Shown: positions 45,883 to 54,674 of the stretch, in pieces
Layout of the letters: each line of letters starts with the position of its first letter
Numbering within the stretch: position 1 is the stretch's first letter
DNA from: JBBQVS01 sp963792705
GTDB lineage: Bacteria; Chloroflexota; Ktedonobacteria; Ktedonobacterales; Ktedonobacteraceae
Length of the DNA stretch: 64,000 nt
Assembly (NCBI GenBank): GCA_963792705.1
Contig: CAWBXD010000011.1
Location: forward strand, 558,001 to 622,000
Direction of reading: 5' to 3'
The notes under the pieces: model-generated
What the model saw: only the letters and a program-made list of their open reading frames with translations
What the model was told of the DNA's origin: nothing
Database searches by the model: none
Made by a program: the position numbers and the translations under genes

Positions 45883-47028
45883 GTGAAACGTTTCTTTATT
45901 CTCTTGCCCGTTGTGGCGTTAGTGAGTATGTTCACTATTCTCGTGACACCTGTTGCTCATGCTGATGGTGGTGCTCCTAATCTCGCGTATGTTGCTGGTA
46001 CGAGTTCAGCCATTAGTGTTATTGATGTTGCTCAGCAAAAAGTGACGCGTACAATTAGTCTGTCTGGCAAACCAAAGACGATTCTTTTAAGCAATGACGC
46101 ACGCTTTTTATATGCCACGGAGCCGGAGCAAAACCGTGTAGTTGTACTTGGCGCGAAAGATGGTAATACAATCTGTACAGCTACCGTGCCAGGACAACCA
46201 ACATTGCTCGCCCTCGACCTAAGTGCAAACAACTATACACTTTTCGCGGCTGGCAATGGTGCCTCAACCGTGAGCGCAATTGACCCAACCAATTGTAGTA
46301 TCAAACATACCTATCAGGTAAGTGGTGCCATCTACGGGCTTGCAGTGGCACAAGTTGGTTCTGGTATTAACGGGAGTAGTGGCAGTCAACTGTGGGTTGC
46401 AGATACAACATCACTCACCTCCTTCGATGACGAAAAGCAGCAAAAGCTAGGTAGCCTTGTGGTCCCTGGCGGCCCTAGCTATATCAGTATTCCACCTGGG
46501 GAAACCGTGTATGCCACAACACGCGCTGGAAGCGTTATAGCTGTAGACCTCAATGACCAACATGTGATTACGTTGGTTATGGGTGGCTCCTATGGAGCGA
46601 TGGATTATGACCAAACCACAGGTGAGGTGTATGTCCCTGATAGGACAAAGAACCGACTCGTGGTACTCACACCAGTTAATCCTGGTTCACCTGTACCGCA
46701 TGAGCCAAGTCATGTTGTCAATCTCAAAGGTGAGCCGCAGTCAATAGCCATTACCAGCGATGGACAATTAGGCTTTGCCGCTCTTGCCAATGGCGATGTA
46801 GCAATGGTCGATATACCGGGGCGTCAAACGCTGCAAACCATCCGCGTAGGGGGCAACCCAACATTTGTTATTACAGGCTTGTATCCACCTGCTCTTGGCA
46901 CCACTCCACAGCAAGCCTCAACATTTACCATTATTCTCAATATCGGAGCATACGCACTCGTCATAGGACTGTTTGCAGTCCCGATTGTACTGTTTAGAAG
47001 ATATGCACAAGCTGGCAAAAAAACCTGA
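45883..47028 (+). CDS. Secreted, membrane-tethered YVTN/YncE-like beta-propeller
   Basis: 381 residues from a GTG start (GGAAG upstream). The signal peptide ends VAHA; the body is a seven-bladed propeller with YVTN-like repeats (YVAGTSSAISVIDVAQQ, LSNDARFLYATEPEQN, ITSDGQLGFAALANGD). A C-terminal membrane helix at about 350-372 (IGAYALVIGLFAVPIVLF) with basic tail anchors it. No haem-binding motif. Probably translated with the preceding lipoprotein. Function unknown beyond protein or metal scaffolding. Confidence 0.8.
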   Translation: MKRFFILLPVVALVSMFTILVTPVAHADGGAPNLAYVAGTSSAISVIDVAQQKVTRTISLSGKPKTILLSNDARFLYATEPEQNRVVVLGAKDGNTICTATVPGQPTLLALDLSANNYTLFAAGNGASTVSAIDPTNCSIKHTYQVSGAIYGLAVAQVGSGINGSSGSQLWVADTTSLTSFDDEKQQKLGSLVVPGGPSYISIPPGETVYATTRAGSVIAVDLNDQHVITLVMGGSYGAMDYDQTTGEVYVPDRTKNRLVVLTPVNPGSPVPHEPSHVVNLKGEPQSIAITSDGQLGFAALANGDVAMVDIPGRQTLQTIRVGGNPTFVITGLYPPALGTTPQQASTFTIILNIGAYALVIGLFAVPIVLFRRYAQAGKKT

Positions 47029-47031
47029 GGG

Positions 47032-47077
47032 AACAAGAAAGAGGAGGGAGTATACTAATTTTCTTCTCTTTCTTGTT
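47032..47077. terminator. Terminator hairpin after the propeller gene
   Basis: AACAAGAAAGAG and CTCTTTCTTGTT arms with a 22-base loop, between the convergent propeller and chromate-transporter genes. Confidence 0.75.
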
Positions 47078-47096
47078 TACGAGAAATCCTATGCCA

Positions 47097-48287
47097 TCAT
47101 CGCGCTATTAAAAACCGTACAACTCCAATCAGTGCGCCAGCCGCGATCAACCATACCGAATTAATCTTGTATCTTAGTAAAATTGCCAATGATGCGATAG
47201 CTATTGCCCATGTCACAATATCTATCAATGCGTTTTGTCCTAGCTGGATGAGCACACCTGCAATTAGAGCAAGGGCGGCGATATTGATACCATTGAGAAT
47301 CATAGCTGTCCAAGGAGAGCGGCGCAGTCTTTTCGCTAGGGGATGAATAATAGAGACAAGGACGAAGGAGGGCAAAAAGATGGCAAGTGTTGCTAAAAGA
47401 GCACCTTGCCAGCCACCCACGAGATAGCCAACGAAGGTTGCGGTTGTGAAAACCGGACCTGGGGTGAGTTGACCGATTGAAACGGCGTCCAAGAGTTGTC
47501 GGTCGGTCAACCAATGTAAACCTAGTACAAATTCAGGACGTAAAAAGGCCAGAATAGTATAACCACTTCCATAAAGGACCACTCCTATTTTGAGGAATGT
47601 CAGGAAGAGCACAGGCAAACTTATCGGTGTTTCACTGGCAGCAACACCAACTATTGTGAGTGTCTGCCACGGAGTTCGCAGTAAAAAAACTGGTAGTGCA
47701 AGACTCATAACTCCTTTCGGCGGACCACCCTTCTTTATCCTGCGTACTAACACAAAAACGAGACCACAGCCGACGAGTAGGAGCAAGTTGTTGACACCCG
47801 AAAGGTACAGGATGAGCACAAGTACAGCGAGTGCGATACTCAGGACGCTCTTTAGTGTTGTACGACATAACCCGATCAGTGCTTGCGTGACGATAGCAAT
47901 TACTACGGGCTTGATGCCGTAGAACAGCCATGTTATTTGAGGTAGCGAACCGAAGCGTACATATAACCATGCAAGCGTAAGCACAATCAGCATTGCGGGT
48001 CCGATGAAACATACACCTGCGAGAATGAGACCAAGCCAGCCAGCACGTAGGTAGCCAAGATAAATCGCTAACTCTGTCGAATTTGGCCCTGGAATAAGAT
48101 TAACGATACTGATAAGGTCAATAAAACGTTCATCACTTATCCATTTACGGCGTCGTACAATCTCTTCGCGCATCATTGCAATGTGTGCTACAGGTCCACC
48201 AAAAGCTGTAAAGCCAAGTCGCAGGAAAAGCAGGACAACCTCGATCAGTTTGTTTGAGCGTTGTTCATCAGATGCGGTGCTTTGCAC
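47097..48287 (-). CDS. chrA: Chromate transporter, two-domain CHR family
   Basis: 396 residues from the GTG at 48287, which has GAGG 8 bases before it; an upstream GTG at 48299 lacks a site. Two homologous CHR domains: LFLRLGFTAFGGPVAHIAMM with NLIPGPNSTELAIYLGY in the first, FLKIGVVLYGSGYTILAFL with QLTPGPVFTTATFVGYLVGG in the second. About ten or twelve helices. It exports chromate or a related oxyanion (perhaps sulfate). Repeats lie directly upstream, so its promoter is near or inside them. Confidence 0.85.
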   Translation of the reverse strand: MQSTASDEQRSNKLIEVVLLFLRLGFTAFGGPVAHIAMMREEIVRRRKWISDERFIDLISIVNLIPGPNSTELAIYLGYLRAGWLGLILAGVCFIGPAMLIVLTLAWLYVRFGSLPQITWLFYGIKPVVIAIVTQALIGLCRTTLKSVLSIALAVLVLILYLSGVNNLLLLVGCGLVFVLVRRIKKGGPPKGVMSLALPVFLLRTPWQTLTIVGVAASETPISLPVLFLTFLKIGVVLYGSGYTILAFLRPEFVLGLHWLTDRQLLDAVSIGQLTPGPVFTTATFVGYLVGGWQGALLATLAIFLPSFVLVSIIHPLAKRLRRSPWTAMILNGINIAALALIAGVLIQLGQNALIDIVTWAIAIASLAILLRYKINSVWLIAAGALIGVVRFLIAR

Positions 48288-48313
48288 TACATGCCTCACT
48301 TTTTAGGAAAGAT

Positions 48314-48522
48314 GTAGAGACCACATTGATCGCGTCCTCTTAGAAATCGACCGCCCACAAGGACGCGATCATGCTGTTTGATGAAATAATCAGGATAGGC
48401 CGATTGTAGGGACCGATTTATCACGTCCTTGTAGGCGGTCGATTTCTAAGAGGACGTGATAAATCGGTCCCTACAATCGGCCTATCCTGTTTCATGTGTT
48501 CATTTGCATAATCGGTCCCTAC
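48314..48522. repeat. Composite of nested GTAGGGACC repeats
   Basis: A degenerate left copy (GTAGAGACCACATTGATCGC, 48314 on) is interrupted after GGACGCGAT by a second, perfect copy of the ATCACGTCC subtype (core 48406-48474, outer arms AGGATAGGCCGATT and inverse). The missing right arm ATAATCGGTCCCTAC of the first copy reappears at 48508-48522. The two centres (TTAGAAATCGACCGCC and its inverse) are also complementary. Confidence 0.75.
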
Positions 48523-48586
48523 AAGGCGGTGTTACAACATGTATTTGTCTGTATCACTCGCATTGTAGCATCCTATTGTTAAATTT

Positions 48587-50272
48587 CTACTCGCGTGTTA
48601 CTACAGCGAGAATTTCTGGTGCGCGTGTAAGCATGCGTGATGCGCTGCTATTGGTTACAAGAAGATAGAAGACCGCGCTGTACAGCAATGATGCAGGAAT
48701 AGTAAGCAGCCAGAGCCATTGCACATGATAGAGCACAGGCAGGACCAACCCGGCCGCAACCGGTATCAGTAAGAGTGCCATGACTACAAGCACGGCAAGC
48801 GACATTACAGTGCGTAGGCAACCTCCCTCTGCGGAGACACTATTATTCGTTTGGAAGCCACGCCTCCCTTGTGGCATGCGTTGTGGAAAGAAGATTGATG
48901 AAAAGTTGCCACAACCGAGGATGATACCAATACCCGCCAGCCCTATAGCAATAGCGGGTAGTACAAGGTCCCAGGCATTGGTAATAAAAGCTGCCACGAA
49001 TACCAGTAACAGTATCTCTATCAGGCCAAGCGCGAACGTCACAATATTCTTGCCCCATAAAATCTGTTTAGGATTAATGGGAAACAGGAAGAGACTTGTC
49101 AGACTTTGACGTTCCATTCCCAGAACATTATATGAGAACGTGGTAAGCGCGAAGAGCGCATAGATCGGTGCGACCATCACAGCCCACGGACCAATAATAA
49201 GTTGTCCTGAACCACTTGAATTGAACAACGTTACCGCGATGAGAATAAACATCGAAATGAACGATTGAAATATCAAGCGCAACAGTTGAGGATCACGACG
49301 ATAATATTTCATATCCTTCACCGCGATAGAAAAGAACTGTGAGGCCATAATGCGCTCGACAAACCCTGTCGAAGTCGAAGAAGAGGTATATGCTGGTATA
49401 GATGTACGCTCAGTTCTACGACGGCGCACACTACTGCTTCCACTTTCGCTCGCAGTTAAACCGCGCTCGACCACTAATTGCCAGAGGTACAGGACAAGAA
49501 GCGTTGTGACTAGCAAGCCACCTAGCCATGCAAAGCTTATTCCCCAGTCGCCTTGAGATGCATGTTGAATAGCACGAGCAGCCATACCTGGAGGAAACCA
49601 TTGCAGATAAGGCGAAATTGCTCCAGCTTTCAGGCTATCATAGATGTGCATAATACCTAAGCCGCGCAAGACAAATTGCTGAAACAGGTAGCAAGATGAA
49701 GAGAAGACACCAATCAGGATGATGCTAAGATCACGGAAACGCCGACTTTGTAGCACACGTGCAAGCAGTGCCAGTACAAGTTGACTGATACCCACAACCT
49801 GGGCATAAAACACCACCATCGTCAAAAAGGCCATCAGTGCAAGTGGGAGTGATACAGCCCATCCTGCTACGACAGCTCCAAGCACAATCAAGAGACCGAT
49901 TGTTGGCACATCCAATAAAGATGTAAAGATGAGGCTTAGCATCAATTCTGCGCGTGTAAGTGGGAATAATGCTAACTTGGAGATATCCAGGCCCTCATTC
50001 ACAGTAAATTCTAGCAAGGGCAAGACGATCCAGAGCAGGTAAATGCCCGTCAAGACAAGAAAAAGAATTTCAGCGTTCGCGGGTGGAGGGAGCAAGCGAT
50101 AGGCAAAGAATGTAGCAACAGCAACACCACACATGAAAGGTAAGCCAAACAAAACTAGTAAGACAACACCAATAATACGGCTTGCGCGCCCTGAACTACG
50201 TGTATAGTTGCGTATAAACGTCTTCCAGCGTAGCAAAAAGAGCCAACGCAACTTGTCAGCATGAACCACCAT
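48587..50272 (-). CDS. ABC-2 type exporter permease
   Basis: 561 residues from the ATG at 50272 with AGGAG upstream; the frame extends to 50308, overlapping the ATPase gene. About twelve hydrophobic segments in two halves. A cytoplasmic Ser/Arg-rich loop near 275-305 (SGSSSVRRRRTERTSIPAYT) separates them. It is typical of large ABC exporters that partner one ATPase; the preceding gene encodes it. The exported substrate (lipid, peptide or drug) is unknown. Confidence 0.8.
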   Translation of the reverse strand: MVVHADKLRWLFLLRWKTFIRNYTRSSGRASRIIGVVLLVLFGLPFMCGVAVATFFAYRLLPPPANAEILFLVLTGIYLLWIVLPLLEFTVNEGLDISKLALFPLTRAELMLSLIFTSLLDVPTIGLLIVLGAVVAGWAVSLPLALMAFLTMVVFYAQVVGISQLVLALLARVLQSRRFRDLSIILIGVFSSSCYLFQQFVLRGLGIMHIYDSLKAGAISPYLQWFPPGMAARAIQHASQGDWGISFAWLGGLLVTTLLVLYLWQLVVERGLTASESGSSSVRRRRTERTSIPAYTSSSTSTGFVERIMASQFFSIAVKDMKYYRRDPQLLRLIFQSFISMFILIAVTLFNSSGSGQLIIGPWAVMVAPIYALFALTTFSYNVLGMERQSLTSLFLFPINPKQILWGKNIVTFALGLIEILLLVFVAAFITNAWDLVLPAIAIGLAGIGIILGCGNFSSIFFPQRMPQGRRGFQTNNSVSAEGGCLRTVMSLAVLVVMALLLIPVAAGLVLPVLYHVQWLWLLTIPASLLYSAVFYLLVTNSSASRMLTRAPEILAVVTRE

Positions 50273-50300
50273 TGTAGATACTCCTGTTTCTTCGAGGAAC

Positions 50301-51161
50301 TTATTCAAGCCAACTCAGATTATGGTTCTCGTTTTGAACACCGATGACGTTGAGGAAGATATCTTCTAATGTTGCATCCTTGCTGTTTCCACTGGCACGA
50401 TCCCGCAATTCTTGCAATGTTCCCTCAGCAACCAGCACGCCTTGATTGATAATCCCAACGCGTGTACACAGGCGCTCTACCACTTCCATGATGTGCGATG
50501 AGAAGAAAATTGTTGTGCCGTGCTGTGTCAAGTCTTGCAATATATCGCGCACGACACGTGAGCTAACAGGGTCAACTCCCTCGAAAGGCTCATCTAAGAA
50601 CAACACTTTTGGACGATGAATAATCGCTGCCGCCAACGCGGTTTTCTTCCGCATACCGACCGAATAATCGACAACCAGCTTATCGGCGTCACCAGCAAGG
50701 CCCAGGACCTCCAACAACTCTTCGGTTCTACTCCGCACCTCGCGCTCTGGCACACCGTACATGTGTCCTGCAAAGGTAATAAATTCGCGCCCACTCAAGC
50801 GTTCATAGAGATTGAGATATTCGGGTAGAACGCCCATTAAGGTACGCGCACGCAACGAGTCATGCCAGACATCGACGCCACCCACATGTACGGTTCCAGA
50901 GGTAGGACGTAACAGGCCCACCATCATTTTTATTGTGGTGGATTTACCGGCTCCATTTGGTCCTAGAAAGCCGAAGAATTCCCCCGACCGTACTGCAAGA
51001 TTGAGATGGCTGACAGCAACCTTTTGCCCAAACACCTGCATGAGGTCACGTACTACGACAGCATAGGGTGTATTATCATCGAGTGCTGGCATTGTATATT
51101 GAGGTATTGTTTGTTGTTCTTCAGAAAAAGGAGGGGTATTCTGTTCGGGAAACGTTGTCAT
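50301..51161 (-). CDS. ABC transporter ATP-binding protein
   Basis: 286 residues. Walker A GPNGAGKST, Q-loop GVLPEYLNLYERLSGREF, signature SVGMRKKTALAAAI (S-x-G-M in place of LSGGQ, common in ABC-2 exporters), Walker B VLFLDEPFEGVDP and switch His in SSHIMEVVE. The N-terminal 35 residues are a Pro/Gln-rich extension. It powers the permease encoded 28 bases downstream. Complete and probably active. Confidence 0.9.
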   Translation of the reverse strand: MTTFPEQNTPPFSEEQQTIPQYTMPALDDNTPYAVVVRDLMQVFGQKVAVSHLNLAVRSGEFFGFLGPNGAGKSTTIKMMVGLLRPTSGTVHVGGVDVWHDSLRARTLMGVLPEYLNLYERLSGREFITFAGHMYGVPEREVRSRTEELLEVLGLAGDADKLVVDYSVGMRKKTALAAAIIHRPKVLFLDEPFEGVDPVSSRVVRDILQDLTQHGTTIFFSSHIMEVVERLCTRVGIINQGVLVAEGTLQELRDRASGNSKDATLEDIFLNVIGVQNENHNLSWLE

Positions 51162-51323
51162 GTAACAATCCTTCTTTTTTCGTTATTGCATACGCCTTTT
51201 AAATATAACTATCTGCTATATAAGATGTACCATGAGGATACATCTTTGTCAAGAGTTCGCTATATAAGAAGACGAAAAAGACGTGTGCAATAACAAAAAA
51301 AGAAGGCTTCGAGCGTGGTTTGA

Positions 51324-51590
51324 TTATCTTTTGCCTATTGTTATATATCCACCGGGGCCATCCACACCAGCACGTTTGATTTTGATATGTAGCGTTGAGG
51401 TTGGAAGAACCGGTGACGCTATTACTATTGTTATCTTTGGTAGTGCCACTTCTGACTCGGTTCCCACAGCTAACGCATTTACCAAAAACTGTGAACTACC
51501 ACCAACAAGTAGAACAAGAATAGATAGTGCGACAACACGCACCTTCCAGACATTTACTTTATCTAAAGCTATACGAAGCTTACTCGTCAT
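51324..51590 (-). CDS. Small exported protein, unknown
   Basis: 88 residues with a membrane or signal segment at about 17-38 (VRVVALSILVLLVGGSSQFL) followed by a short beta-rich outer part (ALPKITIVIASPVLPTSTLH). AGGAAG precedes the ATG. It lies 10 bases after the next-upstream small membrane protein gene, so they are probably co-transcribed. Not recognised. Confidence 0.6.
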   Translation of the reverse strand: MTSKLRIALDKVNVWKVRVVALSILVLLVGGSSQFLVNALAVGTESEVALPKITIVIASPVLPTSTLHIKIKRAGVDGPGGYITIGKR

Positions 51591-51600
51591 GTTTTCTTCC

Positions 51601-52059
51601 TCAGTTCATCCATTCGCCAGGAGCACTCTTCCGACCTATTTTCACACCACCATCGCTGTCATTCATAGTTTTGGCATCTTCCGCTATTCGCGCACCAACT
51701 TCTGAGAACGAAGTACGGTGCCAAAAGGTTGCGGGAAAGAGGCCGATTCCAATGGCAAGTGCTGCACCTATTTCTGCGCGATTGAAAGGTAATCCTGGTG
51801 GCAGAGGAAAAGGTACGCGTGTGACAATACCTATATGTAAAAGAAGTGCGAACACAAAAATTATTAACTCAAAGGTAAATACGGCGTAATACGATACAAT
51901 TTCCTTAGCCTGTTTTTTTCGATAGAAAATAGCTAAGCCGATGTTGAGCAGACACAGGAAGCCTGTAACCCAGAGTGTTATCGTGATGATATTGCTAAAT
52001 GTTAGAAACATTATTTTTGCACTGATTTGACTAAGCTGAGCAAATGAAACGATATACAT
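51601..52059 (-). CDS. Small membrane protein with about four helices, unknown
   Basis: 152 residues from the ATG at 52059 with a strong GGGGAGG site. Helices at about 15-38, 55-78 and 92-110 (FELIIFVFALLLHIGIV and others); the tail is polar (TSFSEVGARIAEDAK). It follows the twin kinase genes with about 65 bases between and may belong to that transcript. No family recognised. Confidence 0.6.
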   Translation of the reverse strand: MYIVSFAQLSQISAKIMFLTFSNIITITLWVTGFLCLLNIGLAIFYRKKQAKEIVSYYAVFTFELIIFVFALLLHIGIVTRVPFPLPPGLPFNRAEIGAALAIGIGLFPATFWHRTSFSEVGARIAEDAKTMNDSDGGVKIGRKSAPGEWMN

Positions 52060-52123
52060 CAACCAATACCTCCCCGATCTATGCCCACGGAACTCATGTG
52101 GACGCTTTCTTTCGCTACAATTT

Positions 52124-54664
52124 CTATTTATATGTCAACAATAGCTTTGAAAAAGCAACTTCAGTCTTATTCAAATTCACCAGCATCCCAACCAAACCGC
52201 TTTTCAATGAACCATCGCTCGCGGTGCCTACTACTTTGTTGTTTACAATCAAGGTGAACTTAACTCCACTCACAGCAACTTTGAACGTATTCACGCTGTT
52301 TGGTCCATGCCCTGCGCGGAACTCCTTTCCGTAGGGAGCAGACCAAATTGTTGTCCAGGGACTATTTGCAGGATCGCCGCTATCATCATATTTGAGCAGT
52401 TGATAGGTACCACCGTTTGTGTTCGCGACCTCAAAGATATAAAACGATTTATACGTTTGTCCATTTTTTTGATGCACACTAAAAGCGTAAACGAGGCCGA
52501 ACTGGTTCGTGATGACCGATTCGTCGCCACTAAGCTCCTCCATTGTGAGCGAATACACATATGAACCACTTAGGGTTTCATCAGGTAGTAACGCAAGAGC
52601 AAGAGCTTTTGTATCATTATTAGCAATATGGTACGCATTATTTTTGAAAAAGTACTGTTGTGGTCCGCCTGTAGCAACATGCCAGTTATGACTGTTTGTA
52701 CTTAATGAGTCAGTAAGAATGATGTTTGCCTGCATCGTTGCGGTGGCTTGAACACCAACTGTAGCAGTCGCATTTGGAGTCGCGATAGCCGTAACTTGTC
52801 GTGCTGTATTAGTGTGCGTCTTAAATAGCCAGAACGCACTGGATGTAAGCAGGATCAAAAAAGCTGCGGCAAGCAATAGAACGGTTTTTACATTCTTTTT
52901 TAGCTTATTGACTGCTCGTAGTGGTGTGCCTGAAAGCAATGGCTCCAAATTAGATGGAGGAAGTGCGGATGTCGTATAGTTTGCAGTTCCTGCTTGTTCC
53001 TGGGGTAACAGGGGCAAAAAGCCAGTGACAAATTGCCCAGGTTGCCCGGCAACTGGAACTTGAATAACCTTGAACGATTGCGTCAACTTCATTGTGGTTG
53101 TCGCACCTTGACCTGGATAAGTATTTGTTACTTGTGCTTGTGTACCATCATTAGTGTATTGTCCTTCTGGTTGAGAGGAAGGATTACTAAACGTTCCATT
53201 TGCGCTACTAAAAGGAAATGGTGAAACAGGGTCAAAAGATTTTATAGTATTGGAAGCATTGATGGCATTAGGAGTAGAGGGAACATTTGGGTGTGCAGAT
53301 GCATTCGGTATACTTGTCTGTGGTACCTGTGTATTTGGTGAATTGTTGTCCGTTGCGCGAAGAAGTCCAGTCTTATGCACAAATCTTGGCTTCACATGTG
53401 TTTGTGTACCAGTGTGTTGAGGTTTTGCCGTATTGGTTTCAGGATTTGCTTGTGTTTGTGCTACTTCAGAAGAGAAAGATATAGGTGTATAGGGATTATT
53501 AGCGGTATAGGAATTAGATATATTTTCAGGTGACACAAGATCAGTAAATGATGGCATTGCCATGCTTGTTTGGGCAACGATATCATTTTGAGGTTCCAGT
53601 GCGCCTGAAGATGGACGTGGTGTTAGAGGAATGAGTGATGGTGTAGCTACTCGTGACAGCCCTTTAGGTTTGGGTTGCACAGCAGGCATATTTGCTGTTT
53701 GCCAGGAAGGGTCAAAGAGGCCACGCGGAGTATACAAGCGACTTTCCGCACCGGGCGCAACGGGACCACTCCCACCAACATTTTGAATCGAAAGTTGTAT
53801 GCCAGAAACTGCGAGTGCGAGACGGAAGGCACTGGCAAGGTCTTGGGCACTTGTATAGCGATCATCAGGATTTTTTGCCAATATACGCAGGATAACTTGC
53901 TCAGCAGGAATAGGGAGGTCCTCGCGGAACGTGCTTGGTGGTGGCGGCTCGGAATTCAGGTGTTGCATTGCGATTTGCATAGGCATATCACCTCTAAATG
54001 GTGTTCTGCCTGTCACCATCTGATACAACACGACACCTAGTGAGTAAAGGTCGGCACGTGCGTCTACATCATGACCACCCATAACTTGTTCTGGCGACAT
54101 ATAATCGGGCGTACCCAAGGGGACACCTGCACCCGTTAAACTCGCCTGTGGGTTTTGTTCATCGGTAATTATCTTGACCAAGCCAAAGTCGGTGAGTAGC
54201 AAGCGTCCTTCGGAGGTCATCAAAATATTAGCGGGTTTGATATCACGATGAATAACGCCCCGTTCATGCGCCACATCTAACGCCGCAGCCAGTTGATCGA
54301 GATAGTTGACTACTTTTGCCAGTGAGATTTGCCCTTCGCGCTCTAACTCTTCGCGTAGAGTTCCACCACTCACATAAGGCATTACCAGATACACCAGACC
54401 ATCTCGTTCTCCATACTCATGTACAGGAAGAATATTAGGATGATCGAGGGATGCGGCTGCATCGGTTTCTCTACGAAAACGCTCAAGAAAAGCGGCTTGT
54501 TGTGCGGAAGTTAAGCGTGTAGTGGGTAGCAATATCTTGACAGCAACTTGACGCCGTGGGCGAGACTGCTGTGCGAGGAAAACAGCACCCATTCCGCCCT
54601 GTCCTATGAGCTTTTGTAACGTACAAGTGCCTAATACATGTCCAATCAAAGATTCTGCATTCAT
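52124..54664 (-). CDS. Ser/Thr protein kinase with extracellular ConA-like domain, copy 2
   Basis: 846 residues from the ATG at 54664 (AGAGGAACGGGA upstream). Kinase domain about 13-275: IGQGGMGAVF, Lys43, HRD 139-141, DFG 159-161, SPEQVMGGHDVDARADLYSLG. All catalytic residues present. A long Pro/Asn/Thr-rich linker (about 330-620), one membrane helix near 645-665 (VLLLAAAFLILLTSSAFWLF), and an extracellular domain of about 180 residues with ILTDSLSTNSHNWHVATG and DGSLKSGLVGMLVNL, which resembles the LamG/DUF1080 concanavalin-like fold. It probably senses a cell-surface glycan and phosphorylates cytoplasmic proteins. It is a tandem paralogue of the preceding kinase, 10 bases downstream of it. 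Confidence 0.85.
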   Translation of the reverse strand: MNAESLIGHVLGTCTLQKLIGQGGMGAVFLAQQSRPRRQVAVKILLPTTRLTSAQQAAFLERFRRETDAAASLDHPNILPVHEYGERDGLVYLVMPYVSGGTLREELEREGQISLAKVVNYLDQLAAALDVAHERGVIHRDIKPANILMTSEGRLLLTDFGLVKIITDEQNPQASLTGAGVPLGTPDYMSPEQVMGGHDVDARADLYSLGVVLYQMVTGRTPFRGDMPMQIAMQHLNSEPPPPSTFREDLPIPAEQVILRILAKNPDDRYTSAQDLASAFRLALAVSGIQLSIQNVGGSGPVAPGAESRLYTPRGLFDPSWQTANMPAVQPKPKGLSRVATPSLIPLTPRPSSGALEPQNDIVAQTSMAMPSFTDLVSPENISNSYTANNPYTPISFSSEVAQTQANPETNTAKPQHTGTQTHVKPRFVHKTGLLRATDNNSPNTQVPQTSIPNASAHPNVPSTPNAINASNTIKSFDPVSPFPFSSANGTFSNPSSQPEGQYTNDGTQAQVTNTYPGQGATTTMKLTQSFKVIQVPVAGQPGQFVTGFLPLLPQEQAGTANYTTSALPPSNLEPLLSGTPLRAVNKLKKNVKTVLLLAAAFLILLTSSAFWLFKTHTNTARQVTAIATPNATATVGVQATATMQANIILTDSLSTNSHNWHVATGGPQQYFFKNNAYHIANNDTKALALALLPDETLSGSYVYSLTMEELSGDESVITNQFGLVYAFSVHQKNGQTYKSFYIFEVANTNGGTYQLLKYDDSGDPANSPWTTIWSAPYGKEFRAGHGPNSVNTFKVAVSGVKFTLIVNNKVVGTASDGSLKSGLVGMLVNLNKTEVAFSKLLLTYK

Positions 54665-54674
54665 TCCCGTTCCT

